From SKLM01 sp964421785 (GTDB lineage Bacteria > Chloroflexota > Anaerolineae > B4-G1), in NCBI GenBank assembly GCA_964421785.1, contig CAYQZG010000001.1, positions 98,905 to 162,904 of the forward strand: a stretch of DNA of 64,000 nucleotides. Direction: 5' to 3'. Within the stretch, counting starts at the first letter, position 1. Each line of letters begins with the position of its first letter. The translations under genes were made by a program, and so were the position numbers. Of this stretch, positions 35,132 to 43,261 are shown in pieces. The notes beneath the pieces were generated by a model that saw only the letters and a list, made by a program, of their open reading frames with translations, did not search any database and was not told where the DNA came from.

Positions 35132-36592
35132 TCACGTCGCTTCTTCTGGCGGGAAGATCTTCCCTGGATTCAGGATGTTTAACGGATCGAACGCTTGCTT
35201 GATACTTCGTTGTAGCTCAATCAGTTTCTCGTCCATCACCAACGGCAGGTAGTGTGCCCGCTTCGAACCGATACCGTGCTCACCGCTGATTGTGCCACCT
35301 AGCCTGGCGACTACCGCATATAGCTCCTCCAGAATCGCCGGCAGCTTTTCGTCCCACTCGTCCATAGGCGTCTCTGGTCGCTTGACGACGGTGGCGTGCA
35401 AATTGCCGTCTCCAGCGTGACCGTAGCAGGGAATCAGCACATCGTACGTCTCTGAAAGACGATCCAGCTCCGGCATCAAGTCGGGGATCTGAGCCATCGG
35501 TACCACGATGTCCTCCAGACTCTGCACCGGGCAGATCGCCTTCAGGGCTTCGGCCATCTCCTGGCGGGGGCGCCACATCCGACGCTCGTCACGGGGAGTG
35601 TTTCCCACGAATATGTCTAGCGCGCCCAGCTCCAGGCAGAGCTCAATGATGCTGTTCATATCATGCTCGACATGATCCTCGCTTGTGCCATCGATTTCGA
35701 TGAGGAGCATGGCGCCCACATCGGGGTGGGGGAGACGCTCGCCAGTGTAGTCATAGGCGGCCTGGATTGAGCGTTGATCCATGAACTCGACCGAGGTGGG
35801 GACGATGCGACCTTTGGTCATAACGCGAGGCACCGCGCCGATGGCAGTGCGCGTATCCGGGAAGGGGACCAGCAGCACTGCCCGGGCGGTAGGGCGGGGG
35901 AGCAGTCGCAGGGTGATCTTGGTGAAGATCCCCAGCGTCCCCTCGGAGCCAACCATCAGGTGGATCATATCGTAGCCGGTGACGTCCTTGACCCGTTTGC
36001 CTCCTAATTGAATGATCTCACCTGTCGGCAGCACCACCTCCAGGCCTAAAACGTACCGCCCGGTGACCCCGTACTTGATGGCCCGCCCGCCTCCGGCATT
36101 CTCCGCCACGTTGCCGCCCACGAAGCAGAGCTCCACGCTCATCGGGTAGCCGGCGTAGAAGAGCCCATATTCCTCGACAGCATTGTTGATGTCGTTCGTG
36201 ACCACGCCGGGCTCGACCACCGCGACCATGTTCTCGCGGTCGATCTCCAGAATACGGTTCATCCGCTCAAGCGAGAGGACGATGCCCCCGTACACCGGCA
36301 CGGCTCCGCAGGAGAGTCCCGACCCGGCGCCACGCGGCGTAACCGGTACGCGCTCGCGGTTGGCGAGCTTCAGGATCTGCGAGACCTGCTGGGCGGTATC
36401 CGGCTTGACCACGACCTCCGGCATGTGGGCGTGCTCCTCGCCGGCTACCTCGTCGTGGGCGTAGTCCTGCATGGCGCCGGGGTCGTCGGTGACCACGTGC
36501 GATTCTCCGACGATGTCACGCAGCCCGTCGATGAGGGGAGCGTTGACGGGGTTGTACGGCCCGGCATTTGGGATGGTTGGCTGGTAACTCAG
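35132..36592 (-). CDS. glcD: FAD-linked oxidase, glycolate/lactate oxidase GlcD-like
   Basis: A flavoprotein with an N-terminal PCMH-type FAD-binding domain (PRGAGSGLSCGAVPVYGG, GSEGTLGIFTKITLRLLPRP) and a C-terminal FAD-linked oxidase domain ending GEHGIGSKRAHYLP. It oxidises a 2-hydroxy acid such as glycolate or D-lactate. The first standard start is a GTG at 36496 (454 residues), but the frame continues upstream with clearly conserved coding (APLIDGLRDIVGES). I extend to a CTG at 36592, which has GGAGG 6 nt upstream and overlaps the stop of elp3 (TCCTGA). No GlcE/GlcF partner genes are present. Confidence 0.9.
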   Translation of the reverse strand: MSYQPTIPNAGPYNPVNAPLIDGLRDIVGESHVVTDDPGAMQDYAHDEVAGEEHAHMPEVVVKPDTAQQVSQILKLANRERVPVTPRGAGSGLSCGAVPVYGGIVLSLERMNRILEIDRENMVAVVEPGVVTNDINNAVEEYGLFYAGYPMSVELCFVGGNVAENAGGGRAIKYGVTGRYVLGLEVVLPTGEIIQLGGKRVKDVTGYDMIHLMVGSEGTLGIFTKITLRLLPRPTARAVLLVPFPDTRTAIGAVPRVMTKGRIVPTSVEFMDQRSIQAAYDYTGERLPHPDVGAMLLIEIDGTSEDHVEHDMNSIIELCLELGALDIFVGNTPRDERRMWRPRQEMAEALKAICPVQSLEDIVVPMAQIPDLMPELDRLSETYDVLIPCYGHAGDGNLHATVVKRPETPMDEWDEKLPAILEELYAVVARLGGTISGEHGIGSKRAHYLPLVMDEKLIELQRSIKQAFDPLNILNPGKIFPPEEAT

Positions 36593-38211
36593 GACTTGCC
36601 TCCGCTGATCATATAGAGCTGACCACGTTTGAAGCCGCGCTCTCGATAATAAGGTCGCGTGCCGATGGCGGCGATGACGGCCAGGCGCTCGTAGCCCGCC
36701 CGACGGGTGATGCGCTTGGTCTCATCGATCAGCTGCGTGCCCAGGCCCGCATGCTGAGGGGCTGTCTCAAGCTCCGAGCCCAACCCTAGCGCTGGGCCGT
36801 AGACGTGCACCTCCCGGATCATGGCACAGCCCCGTAGTTCACTGATGGGACGCCTGGCCTCCGGGAGCGAAAGACGCAGGAAACCGGCCAGATCTCCCTC
36901 CGGGGTGACGTACTGGAGGAAGCGCTCCTGTGTGGCGTCGGTTTCGTAGCTCACGCTCTCCAGCTGGAGCTCATCGGGGTCTATAGGCTCATCCCGTATC
37001 TCCCGACATCGAATGCAGCGACAGGTCTGGCCCTCCCGTGCCATATGCTGCTGGACGATCTGACGAAGGTTCGATTTCTTCACCCCGGCCACGATGTTGG
37101 GCGCGGGGATGTCGCGCATCAGCCGGTTGACGCGGCAGTAGGGCGGGATGAGTGTCTTGCAGCGGGATAGCAGATGCACCATCGTCTCTTCATCGTATGG
37201 CTCGAATTCGCCGCGCTTCCACAGCTCGTACAGCTCCGTCTCCTCCAGAAGCGCCGTGGGATAGATCTTCAGCTCATCGGGCCGCATGGCCGGATCCCGC
37301 CACAGTCGCTTGAAGTCCTCCAGGTCACTCTCGGGGCTCGCGCCCAGGAGGTTGGGCATCCAGTGGACGACGATCTTGAAGCCGCCCAGGCGCAGCAGGC
37401 GCATCGCGCGACGCGTGTCGGCGACGGTGTGGCCCCGCTTGTTGAGGGCCAGGATCTCGTCGTCCAGACTCTGTACACCGAGCTGCACCTTCGTCGCCCC
37501 CAGCCGGCGCAGCCGCCGGATCTCCTCCGGGGTGATGAGGTCGGGGCGCGTCTCCACGACCAGGCCGACGTTGCGGCGCTCGGCGGTCTCGTTGAGCACC
37601 TGGGCCTCCTCCAGCGAGCCGGCCTCGACGCCGTTCATGGCGTCCAGGCAGCGACGAACGAACCACGTTTGGTACGACGCTGGATAGGCGGACCAGGATC
37701 CTCCCAGGATGAGCAGCTCGATCTTGTCCACGCTGTGGCCGATCTCGCGCAGCGTGGCGATGCGGCTGGCGGTCTGATCGTACGGGTCGAAGTGGTGCGT
37801 CGCGGCGCGCATGGCGCCGGGCTCGTCAGGCAGGTAGCTCTTGGGCATGCCGGCCGGCTCCGGGCAGAAGATGCACTCGCCTGGGCAGGGATGCGGCTCG
37901 GTGAGCACCGCCACCGGCGCCACACCGGAGATCGTGCGCGTCGGCTTGACCCGCAGCCGGCGCACGAGGGCGGGATCGGGCGAGCGGTTCTCACGCCTGC
38001 ACAGCTCGCGGTAGCCCTTGATGATGCGATCCTTGGAGAGCATGTCGCCGTTGGGCAGCGTGTGGCTGCGCATAATCTGCGACAGCTCCTTCTGCGACAG
38101 ATCGGGCCTCTCGCGAACCTCGTCCAGGATAGCCATCAGCACGTCGCCGTGTTCATCCAGGTCGAAGGACTGCCGATGTGCCTTTTGCCAACGCTCCTTA
38201 TCTCTAGCCAC
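36589..38211 (-). CDS. elp3: Elp3-type tRNA uridine(34) acetyltransferase/radical SAM enzyme
   Basis: A 540-residue protein from a GTG at 38211. The radical SAM cluster motif is C109-x3-C113-x2-C116 (PCPGECIFC), followed by the Elp3 barrel, a zinc-binding CRCIRCREI motif near residue 400, and a C-terminal GNAT domain (HAGLGTQLIDETKRI). Archaeal and bacterial Elp3 work alone to make carboxymethyluridine at tRNA position 34 from acetyl-CoA and SAM. The length matches the stand-alone form. It overlaps the start of the glcD-like gene by a few bases. Confidence 0.94.
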   Translation of the reverse strand: MARDKERWQKAHRQSFDLDEHGDVLMAILDEVRERPDLSQKELSQIMRSHTLPNGDMLSKDRIIKGYRELCRRENRSPDPALVRRLRVKPTRTISGVAPVAVLTEPHPCPGECIFCPEPAGMPKSYLPDEPGAMRAATHHFDPYDQTASRIATLREIGHSVDKIELLILGGSWSAYPASYQTWFVRRCLDAMNGVEAGSLEEAQVLNETAERRNVGLVVETRPDLITPEEIRRLRRLGATKVQLGVQSLDDEILALNKRGHTVADTRRAMRLLRLGGFKIVVHWMPNLLGASPESDLEDFKRLWRDPAMRPDELKIYPTALLEETELYELWKRGEFEPYDEETMVHLLSRCKTLIPPYCRVNRLMRDIPAPNIVAGVKKSNLRQIVQQHMAREGQTCRCIRCREIRDEPIDPDELQLESVSYETDATQERFLQYVTPEGDLAGFLRLSLPEARRPISELRGCAMIREVHVYGPALGLGSELETAPQHAGLGTQLIDETKRITRRAGYERLAVIAAIGTRPYYRERGFKRGQLYMISGGKS

Positions 38212-38409
38212 GTTCCGCCTTGCTTCCTTCTGCTCTAACCGGCTCTCTCCTTGCTCCAGCAGGATCCGTGATCCGGCGATCTCTCCCTAACCCTGGCAAC
38301 CGGCCTCACGTGACCGACCCCCGCTTGCTCCAACCCCCACTTGCTCCAAGGGGATCGCCAGATCCCCGCCCTCGGTCTGCCGCTTCGCGCCGAACGCCCG
38401 CCAATCCAG

Positions 38410-38438
38410 TTGCTATCTCCAGCCCGCTCAGCTATAAT
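38410..38438 (+). promoter_or_regulatory. Promoter giving a probable leaderless methyltransferase mRNA
   Basis: TTGCTA (38410-38415) and a perfect TATAAT (38433-38438) have 17-nt spacing. The ATG at 38446 lies 7 nt after the -10 box, so the transcript would begin at or within a base of the start codon. Confidence 0.7.
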
Positions 38439-38445
38439 CCCTTGC

Positions 38446-39201
38446 ATGGACGACGCCATGATCGACAGACTGCTGGCGCTCAACCGCCAGTTCTATGCCG
38501 ACTTCGCCGAGCACTTCGCCGCCACCCGGTCCGTCTCCGACCCGGCGCTCACATCTATTCTACCGTATCTACCCTCCCGGGCAAGGATACTGGACGTGGG
38601 CTGCGGCAATGGCCGCCTGGCCCTGTTGCTCGACCAGGAGCGACCCGGTTCGACCTACGTGGGGGTAGATGCTGTACCCGAGCTCATCGAGGAAGCCCGC
38701 GTTCATGCCCGCCAGCTCTCCAGCACAGAGGCGACGTTTCGAGTGGCGGATATCACGGAGAGGGGCTGGACCGAGAAACTTCCTCGTGTCCCCCCTGCGG
38801 TTGCGCCCGGCACCTGCTTCGATTGCGTCGTCGCCCTCGCCGTCCTACACCACATCCCCGGTTCCGACCTGCGAGCCCAGGTACTGGCCGATATGGCCGC
38901 TGTGCTGACGCCCCAGGGTTTCATCGCCCTCTCCACCTGGCGCTTCCTCGCCCACCAGCGCATGCGGCGCAAGATCGTGAACTGGGATGCGGTGGACATC
39001 GACGAGAGCGACCTCGACCCCGGCGACTACTTGCTCGATTGGAAGCGGGGAGGCCGGGGCCTGCGCTACTGCCATATGATCGATGAGGAAGAGGTTCGGG
39101 AGCTGGCCACCGCCAGCGGCCTCAGCGTCCGCGAGACCTTCCGCGCCGGCGGCCGCGAGGGCGACCTGAGCCTCTTCGCCATTCTTGATCGCCTGCGCTG
39201 A
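38446..39201 (+). CDS. Class I SAM-dependent methyltransferase
   Basis: A 251-residue protein beginning MDDAMIDRLLALNRQFYADF. Motif I is ILDVGCGNGRLALLLDQE, with YVGVDAVPELIEEA and CVVALAVLHHIPG following, typical of the Methyltransf_11/25 type. There is no Shine-Dalgarno, consistent with the leaderless promoter described at 38410-38438. An upstream in-frame ATG at 38341 is rejected because it precedes the promoter. It resembles the tRNA methyltransferase Trm9/ALKBH8 group in general shape and lies next to elp3. A tRNA wobble-uridine methylation role is therefore attractive but unproven. Confidence 0.85.
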   Translation: MDDAMIDRLLALNRQFYADFAEHFAATRSVSDPALTSILPYLPSRARILDVGCGNGRLALLLDQERPGSTYVGVDAVPELIEEARVHARQLSSTEATFRVADITERGWTEKLPRVPPAVAPGTCFDCVVALAVLHHIPGSDLRAQVLADMAAVLTPQGFIALSTWRFLAHQRMRRKIVNWDAVDIDESDLDPGDYLLDWKRGGRGLRYCHMIDEEEVRELATASGLSVRETFRAGGREGDLSLFAILDRLR

Positions 39202-39288
39202 CGCTGTACACCTCGTTGGCCCTCTCGATAGCCCTCGCGCTCTCGGGGCTTGCCCCCGTGTCTTCCACAGACGAGCGACGGAGGCCCC

Positions 39289-40803
39289 TCATCGCTGGTC
39301 CTGGAGAGCCTCCATCCGCCCTACCGTTTCGCGGTGGAGCGCGATGAGCCGGTCGTTGTCGTAGCGGCCGTGCGAGGGGCGGGAGGTCTCCAGCGCTCGT
39401 CTGTAGGCCGCTTGCCCCTCGTCGGACCGCCCCTCGGCCAGCGCCACGTCCGCTTCCAGCCACAGCAAGCGGGTGAGCAGGTCGCGGCGGCCTAGACGAT
39501 CCGCCAGGGTCCGGGCGCGTCTGATCACAGCGTGCCTCTCGTCTTCGGCGCGGCGTCGTTCTGCGCTTGGCTGCAGGCTCGCAGCATGCTGGTAGTAGGC
39601 CCAAGCGAGGCTGACCAATACCTCGGCGATATCTTGCTCGGCCCCCAGCCGCTCGCGGAGCCCCAGCGCCCGCCGGTGGCAGTCTACTGCCCGCTCGTGC
39701 TCACCAGTGTCAGTGCACAGCAGCCCCATATGATGGTACGTCGCCGCCAACCCCGAAAGATCGTCCAGCCGCCGCTTGATCTCAGCCGACCGCTCCAGGT
39801 AGTGCCAGGCTTGCTCCCACTCCCCTGCCTGCCGGTACGCCTCCCCCATGTCGTCGTAGGCGTGGGCCGCCAGGTGCACCGCCCCGATCGGCTCCACGAT
39901 CCTCAGGTCCCATGCCAGGCACATCAACGCTTCCTCCCATTCCCCCTGACTGAGAAGAACCGCGGCCAGGTTGTTGCAGGCGATGGCCAGCCTGGTCTCG
40001 TAGCCATGGTCCTCGGCTGTCCCTACCGCCCTCCGGAGAACGCGGCTGGCCTCCGTCCATTCTCCCCTGCGCCAGTGGGCGTATCCCATGCTGCTCCAGG
40101 CCCGGACCTGCCCGGAGATGTCGCCGAGCTCGCCCGCCATCTGCGCGGCAACGTGCAGGTAGTCCAACGTTCTCTTCCATTCGCCCTTGTGCGAGTAGAG
40201 ACTGCCCAAGTCCCGATACACACCTGCCAGCTTCGATTCGTTCTCCTCCAACCCTTCCATGATCTCCAACGCGGTCTCAAGATGCTTCGCAGCCCGCTCC
40301 CAGCGGCCACGTAACCACCATAGGCAGCCCAGATGTTGGTGGCTTTCGGCTATGCCGGCTTCGTCCTGCAAGCTTTCGAAGAGGCCCAGGGCCTCTTCGT
40401 GAAGCGCCAGAGCTGACGCCCATCGCCCCCTGTGCCGGCGAATCACACCCAGGTGGTGCAACAGCCTCCCTTGCGCCGTCGCGTCGCCCCACCTGCGGCT
40501 GGCCTCCACGGCCCTCTCCAGGTACGGTTCCCACACCTTCCAGTGTCCCTGGCGCTCCATGTGGTCGTGGAGGCTCAGGGCGATGTCCGCGACGACCTGC
40601 CAGGCGTGCGTGTACCGCTCGCAGGCGTCCATCGCCTGCAGGATGTTGTCCCGCTGCCGGGCCAGGGCCTCGTCGTCGTGCTTCAGCTCTCGGCTGTACC
40701 GCAGCGCGAACGCCCCGGACCGCAGCACGTGCTGGCGGAACAGATCCCGCCTCGCCTCCACACTCGTCAGCGCCGTCACCCTACCCAAGCCTCCATCGCC
40801 CAC
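39289..40803 (-). CDS. Tetratricopeptide repeat protein (possible STAND partner)
   Basis: A 504-residue, all-helical protein with about eleven 40-residue TPR units of the kinesin-light-chain/AfsR type (for example GDISGQVRAWSSMGYAHWRRGEW, WEEALMCLAWDLRIVE). It starts at a GTG within a heptanucleotide repeat and lies directly downstream of the NB-ARC gene, in another frame. In AfsR-like STAND ATPases the NB-ARC and TPR modules are usually in one polypeptide, so this is probably the sensor half of a split protein. An in-frame TGA two codons before the GTG prevents readthrough fusion in the present frame. Confidence 0.85.
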   Translation of the reverse strand: MGDGGLGRVTALTSVEARRDLFRQHVLRSGAFALRYSRELKHDDEALARQRDNILQAMDACERYTHAWQVVADIALSLHDHMERQGHWKVWEPYLERAVEASRRWGDATAQGRLLHHLGVIRRHRGRWASALALHEEALGLFESLQDEAGIAESHQHLGCLWWLRGRWERAAKHLETALEIMEGLEENESKLAGVYRDLGSLYSHKGEWKRTLDYLHVAAQMAGELGDISGQVRAWSSMGYAHWRRGEWTEASRVLRRAVGTAEDHGYETRLAIACNNLAAVLLSQGEWEEALMCLAWDLRIVEPIGAVHLAAHAYDDMGEAYRQAGEWEQAWHYLERSAEIKRRLDDLSGLAATYHHMGLLCTDTGEHERAVDCHRRALGLRERLGAEQDIAEVLVSLAWAYYQHAASLQPSAERRRAEDERHAVIRRARTLADRLGRRDLLTRLLWLEADVALAEGRSDEGQAAYRRALETSRPSHGRYDNDRLIALHRETVGRMEALQDQR

Positions 40804-40807
40804 CGCT

Positions 40808-40849
40808 CATCGTCCATCGTCCATCGTCCATTGCTCATTGCTCATTGTT
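40808..40849. repeat. Heptanucleotide tandem repeat, six units
   Basis: On the plus strand the array reads 3 x CATCGTC, 2 x CATTGCT, 1 x CATTGTT, with a degenerate seventh unit overlapping the TPR start (40801-40807). It spans the end of the NB-ARC gene and the start of the TPR gene. Each minus-strand unit carries an ATG, so start codons occur in all three frames. Seven-base units change frame when their number varies. Confidence 0.85.
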
Positions 40850-42307
40850 CACGCTTGACTGTTCGTTCCCCCACTCCCCCAGCAGATCGCTCATAATGAA
40901 CGTGTAGGTCAACCGATGAATGGTGTACCGTTTCTCCTCCGTCCCACTGACGTCGAGAAGCGACATCCTCACCAGGTCCTGCACGGCTCGCTCCAGGTCG
41001 TGCTCGGAGAGATCGCTCACCGCTAATAGGTTCTCCCAGTACCCTCCGCTGGCGGCCAGCGCTGGCATGGCCAGAAGCACTCGTCGCGCCGCATCGTCCA
41101 GCAGCTCCCATGACCGCCAGTAGATGAAGCGGTAGAGGTCGCTGACGCATTGGCCTCTCGCCTTCCCCAGGCGGCTCAATGCCCTCTCCAGCGGTAGGCT
41201 GCGCGCCTGGCCCACGACCAGTTTGATGGCCAGCGGGTTACCCCCCGTCACAGCGTAGATCCGGCGCAGGGCGCTCTCCTCGGCCTCGGCTATGGCAGAG
41301 ACGCCCCGCTCCTCCCCTTCGTGGCGGATCAAGGCCAGGCTGTCGGCCTCACTCAGTTGGTTCAGCGTCAGGCAGCGGACGTGGGGATGATGGCTCAGAC
41401 TGTGGCGGCTGGTGATGAGGAAGCGGGTGGGGTTCGCCAGTTGCCACAGATGGGGCAAAAGCGCGTCGTGATCCGCCGCCGTCTCCAGGTTGTCCACCAC
41501 GATCAGGTGGGGTTCGCCTTTGAGAATGGTCCGCAGGTGGGTCTCCTTCTGCTGAAGAGGCAACCGGCGCAGCTCAACGTATCCTAGCTGGACGGCGATG
41601 CTGTCCAGCAGCGCCTCATACGTCAGGGCCGGGACCGCTGCCGGCAGCTCGACCATCCCGCTCCAGACCGCGAACTGTTGCTGTTGCGCTGTCTCCCAGG
41701 CGATGTCAGCAAACTGGGAGCTGCCGGCAGCCCAGGTGGCCAGCCGGTGCGCCAGCGCGGTCTTGCCCAGCCCCCCCAGCCCTTCGATGCTGATCAGCCA
41801 CGGCCCGACGTAGGGCGTCAATGCAGCGCGGAGCTGGGCCACGGCCTCGTCGAAGCCGAAGAGGCGGGTGTAGGTAGGGGGCGGGAGGTTGCGGGCCCGG
41901 TGGCGCCGCTGGGCGTCTGCCCTCTCTTGCGCATCCTGTTCCAGACGCCACAGCGTCCGAGCCAGGGCGCTGATCGCCTGCTTCTGGTGGGCGTAGAGCG
42001 TGCTCTGCGACGCAAACTGCTCGTGGGCAAGCTGTATCACGCTCTCCCCTCGCCAGAAACGGCCCTCCAGCAGCGCGCCCGCGTCGGCATCTCGGCTAGT
42101 CAGCGCCTGCCGGGCCTCCTCTAGGACACGTTCGAGCGCGGCGGCTCGTCCGAGAACCGTGTCGGGCCAGCTCTGTCGGTGGCGCTGCTCGTCGACGACG
42201 ACAAGCTTAGCCAGTGGGTGCTGGCCCAACTCGCGCTCTCGGTGGAGCAGTTTGAGCGCCGTGTGGACGGCTTTGACGAACGCCTCGTCTAGCGACCACG
42301 AAGCCAT
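40835..42307 (-). CDS. NB-ARC STAND-type ATPase
   Basis: A 490-residue protein. Residues 1-150 are helical with an N-terminal domain I do not recognise (LARTLWRLEQDAQERADAQRRH). The NB-ARC module follows: LFGFDEAVAQL, Walker A ISIEGLGGLGKTALAHRLA, Walker B HLIVVDNLETA, the RFLITSRHSL motif and GGNPLAIKLV (the GxP motif). A winged-helix region follows (LLDDAARRVLLAMPALAASGG). STAND ATPases act as signalling switches, in bacteria often as transcription activators or antiphage sensors. The effector domain is not obvious. The TPR gene downstream probably supplies the ligand-sensing repeats. Confidence 0.88.
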   Translation of the reverse strand: MASWSLDEAFVKAVHTALKLLHRERELGQHPLAKLVVVDEQRHRQSWPDTVLGRAAALERVLEEARQALTSRDADAGALLEGRFWRGESVIQLAHEQFASQSTLYAHQKQAISALARTLWRLEQDAQERADAQRRHRARNLPPPTYTRLFGFDEAVAQLRAALTPYVGPWLISIEGLGGLGKTALAHRLATWAAGSSQFADIAWETAQQQQFAVWSGMVELPAAVPALTYEALLDSIAVQLGYVELRRLPLQQKETHLRTILKGEPHLIVVDNLETAADHDALLPHLWQLANPTRFLITSRHSLSHHPHVRCLTLNQLSEADSLALIRHEGEERGVSAIAEAEESALRRIYAVTGGNPLAIKLVVGQARSLPLERALSRLGKARGQCVSDLYRFIYWRSWELLDDAARRVLLAMPALAASGGYWENLLAVSDLSEHDLERAVQDLVRMSLLDVSGTEEKRYTIHRLTYTFIMSDLLGEWGNEQSSVNNEQ

Positions 42308-42503
42308 GCTCGCATCCTCCTGGGGCGGAGGTTTGCGCCTCCACCGACCCCTCGAGGCGCGGGCTGGTCCATTCCAGCTCCTAACATCTGCTTCTGCGTC
42401 GCCCGCAGACCCATGACCCGCGCCGACCGCAGAGCAAACCAGCGACGTGTCGAGCCATTCATCGGGGTCACAGACCCTCCCCAGACTGGCAGAGCCTGAG
42501 AGG

Positions 42504-42531
42504 TTGACGGTAATCTAACATGGTGTACAAT
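42504..42531 (+). promoter_or_regulatory. Promoter of the DUF433/DUF5615 pair
   Basis: TTGACG (42504-42509) and TACAAT (42526-42531) are spaced by 16 nt. The start near 42538 lies 18 nt before the ATG at 42556 and excludes the ATG at 42520. Confidence 0.7.
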
Positions 42532-42555
42532 GGAGGTAGAACAGAGAGGATGACT

Positions 42556-42795
42556 ATGAATTGGGAAGAGCGGATCGTCGTTGATGACCAGGTCTTGATG
42601 GGCAAGCCGACCGTCAAGGGCACGCGCCTGGCTGTGGAATTCGTTATTGACCTCTTGGCCCAGGGATGGACTGAGGCGGAGATAACGCGCAACTACCCAA
42701 CCCTGACTCGAGAGGATATCCGTGCTTGCTTGGTCTATGCCAGCACGGTCCTGAAGGCCGAACGGGTTTACCCTCTTGCAGTGACCGAGGCGTAG
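42556..42795 (+). CDS. DUF433 antitoxin-like protein
   Basis: A 79-residue protein from the ATG at 42556, with AGAGAGGA upstream. It has the DUF433 signature: RIVVDDQVLMGKPTVKGTRL, LLAQGWTEAEITRNYPTL and ICRACLVYA-like ending. This is a winged-helix DNA-binding fold used by VapB-type antitoxins. It stands four bases before a DUF5615 PIN-like gene, a recurrent toxin-antitoxin arrangement. It is expected to neutralise the toxin and repress the shared promoter. Confidence 0.9.
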   Translation: MNWEERIVVDDQVLMGKPTVKGTRLAVEFVIDLLAQGWTEAEITRNYPTLTREDIRACLVYASTVLKAERVYPLAVTEA

Positions 42796-42799
42796 CGGA

Positions 42800-43168
42800 A
42801 TGCGTATCCTCGCGGATGAGAACGTCCCCGGGGATGCGGTGCGTGCTTTGCGAAGGTGTGGTCACGACGTAGCCTGGGTAGCTGCTGACACGCCGGGCGC
42901 TGGCGACCTCCACGTTCTCGAACGTGCCCAGGCTGAGTCTCGAATCCTAATCACGTTTGACAAGGACTTCGGCGAGCTGGCCTTCCGATGGGGTCTTCCC
43001 GCTTTCAGCGGTATCGTTCTGTTCCGACCCTCGTTGCCGTCACCATCTTACGTTGCCCGCCTGGCTGTCGCAGCCTTGGAGAGCCGAACCGACTGGGCGG
43101 GGCATTTTGCCGTTGTCGAAGACGACCGCATCCGTATGACGCCGCTTCCTGGTCTGGAGGAGCTCTGA
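42800..43168 (+). CDS. DUF5615 PIN-like toxin
   Basis: A 122-residue protein. The conserved acidic positions of this PIN-like family are seen in RILADENVPGDAVRAL and RILITFDKDFGELAF. The family belongs to the Mut7-C/PIN-like nucleases and is presumed to cleave RNA. It forms an operon with the preceding DUF433 gene (gap of four bases), which supports a type II toxin-antitoxin role. The target is unknown. Confidence 0.88.
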   Translation: MRILADENVPGDAVRALRRCGHDVAWVAADTPGAGDLHVLERAQAESRILITFDKDFGELAFRWGLPAFSGIVLFRPSLPSPSYVARLAVAALESRTDWAGHFAVVEDDRIRMTPLPGLEEL

Positions 43169-43261
43169 GTTTGTCAGCCGCGGCAATACATCCGCTTGTC
43201 CGTTGCTCGATCCAAAGGAAGCCTGATCTCCCCCTCACTCCCTCTCCCTCTCTTCGCTAGG

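Noticed and set aside
37174..38238. Long plus-strand frame opposite elp3
   Set aside because: The Elp3 radical SAM and GNAT motifs on the minus strand explain the open frame.
40801..40849. Repeat array considered as a CRISPR
   Set aside because: The units are 7 nt, contiguous and without spacers, and no cas gene is present.
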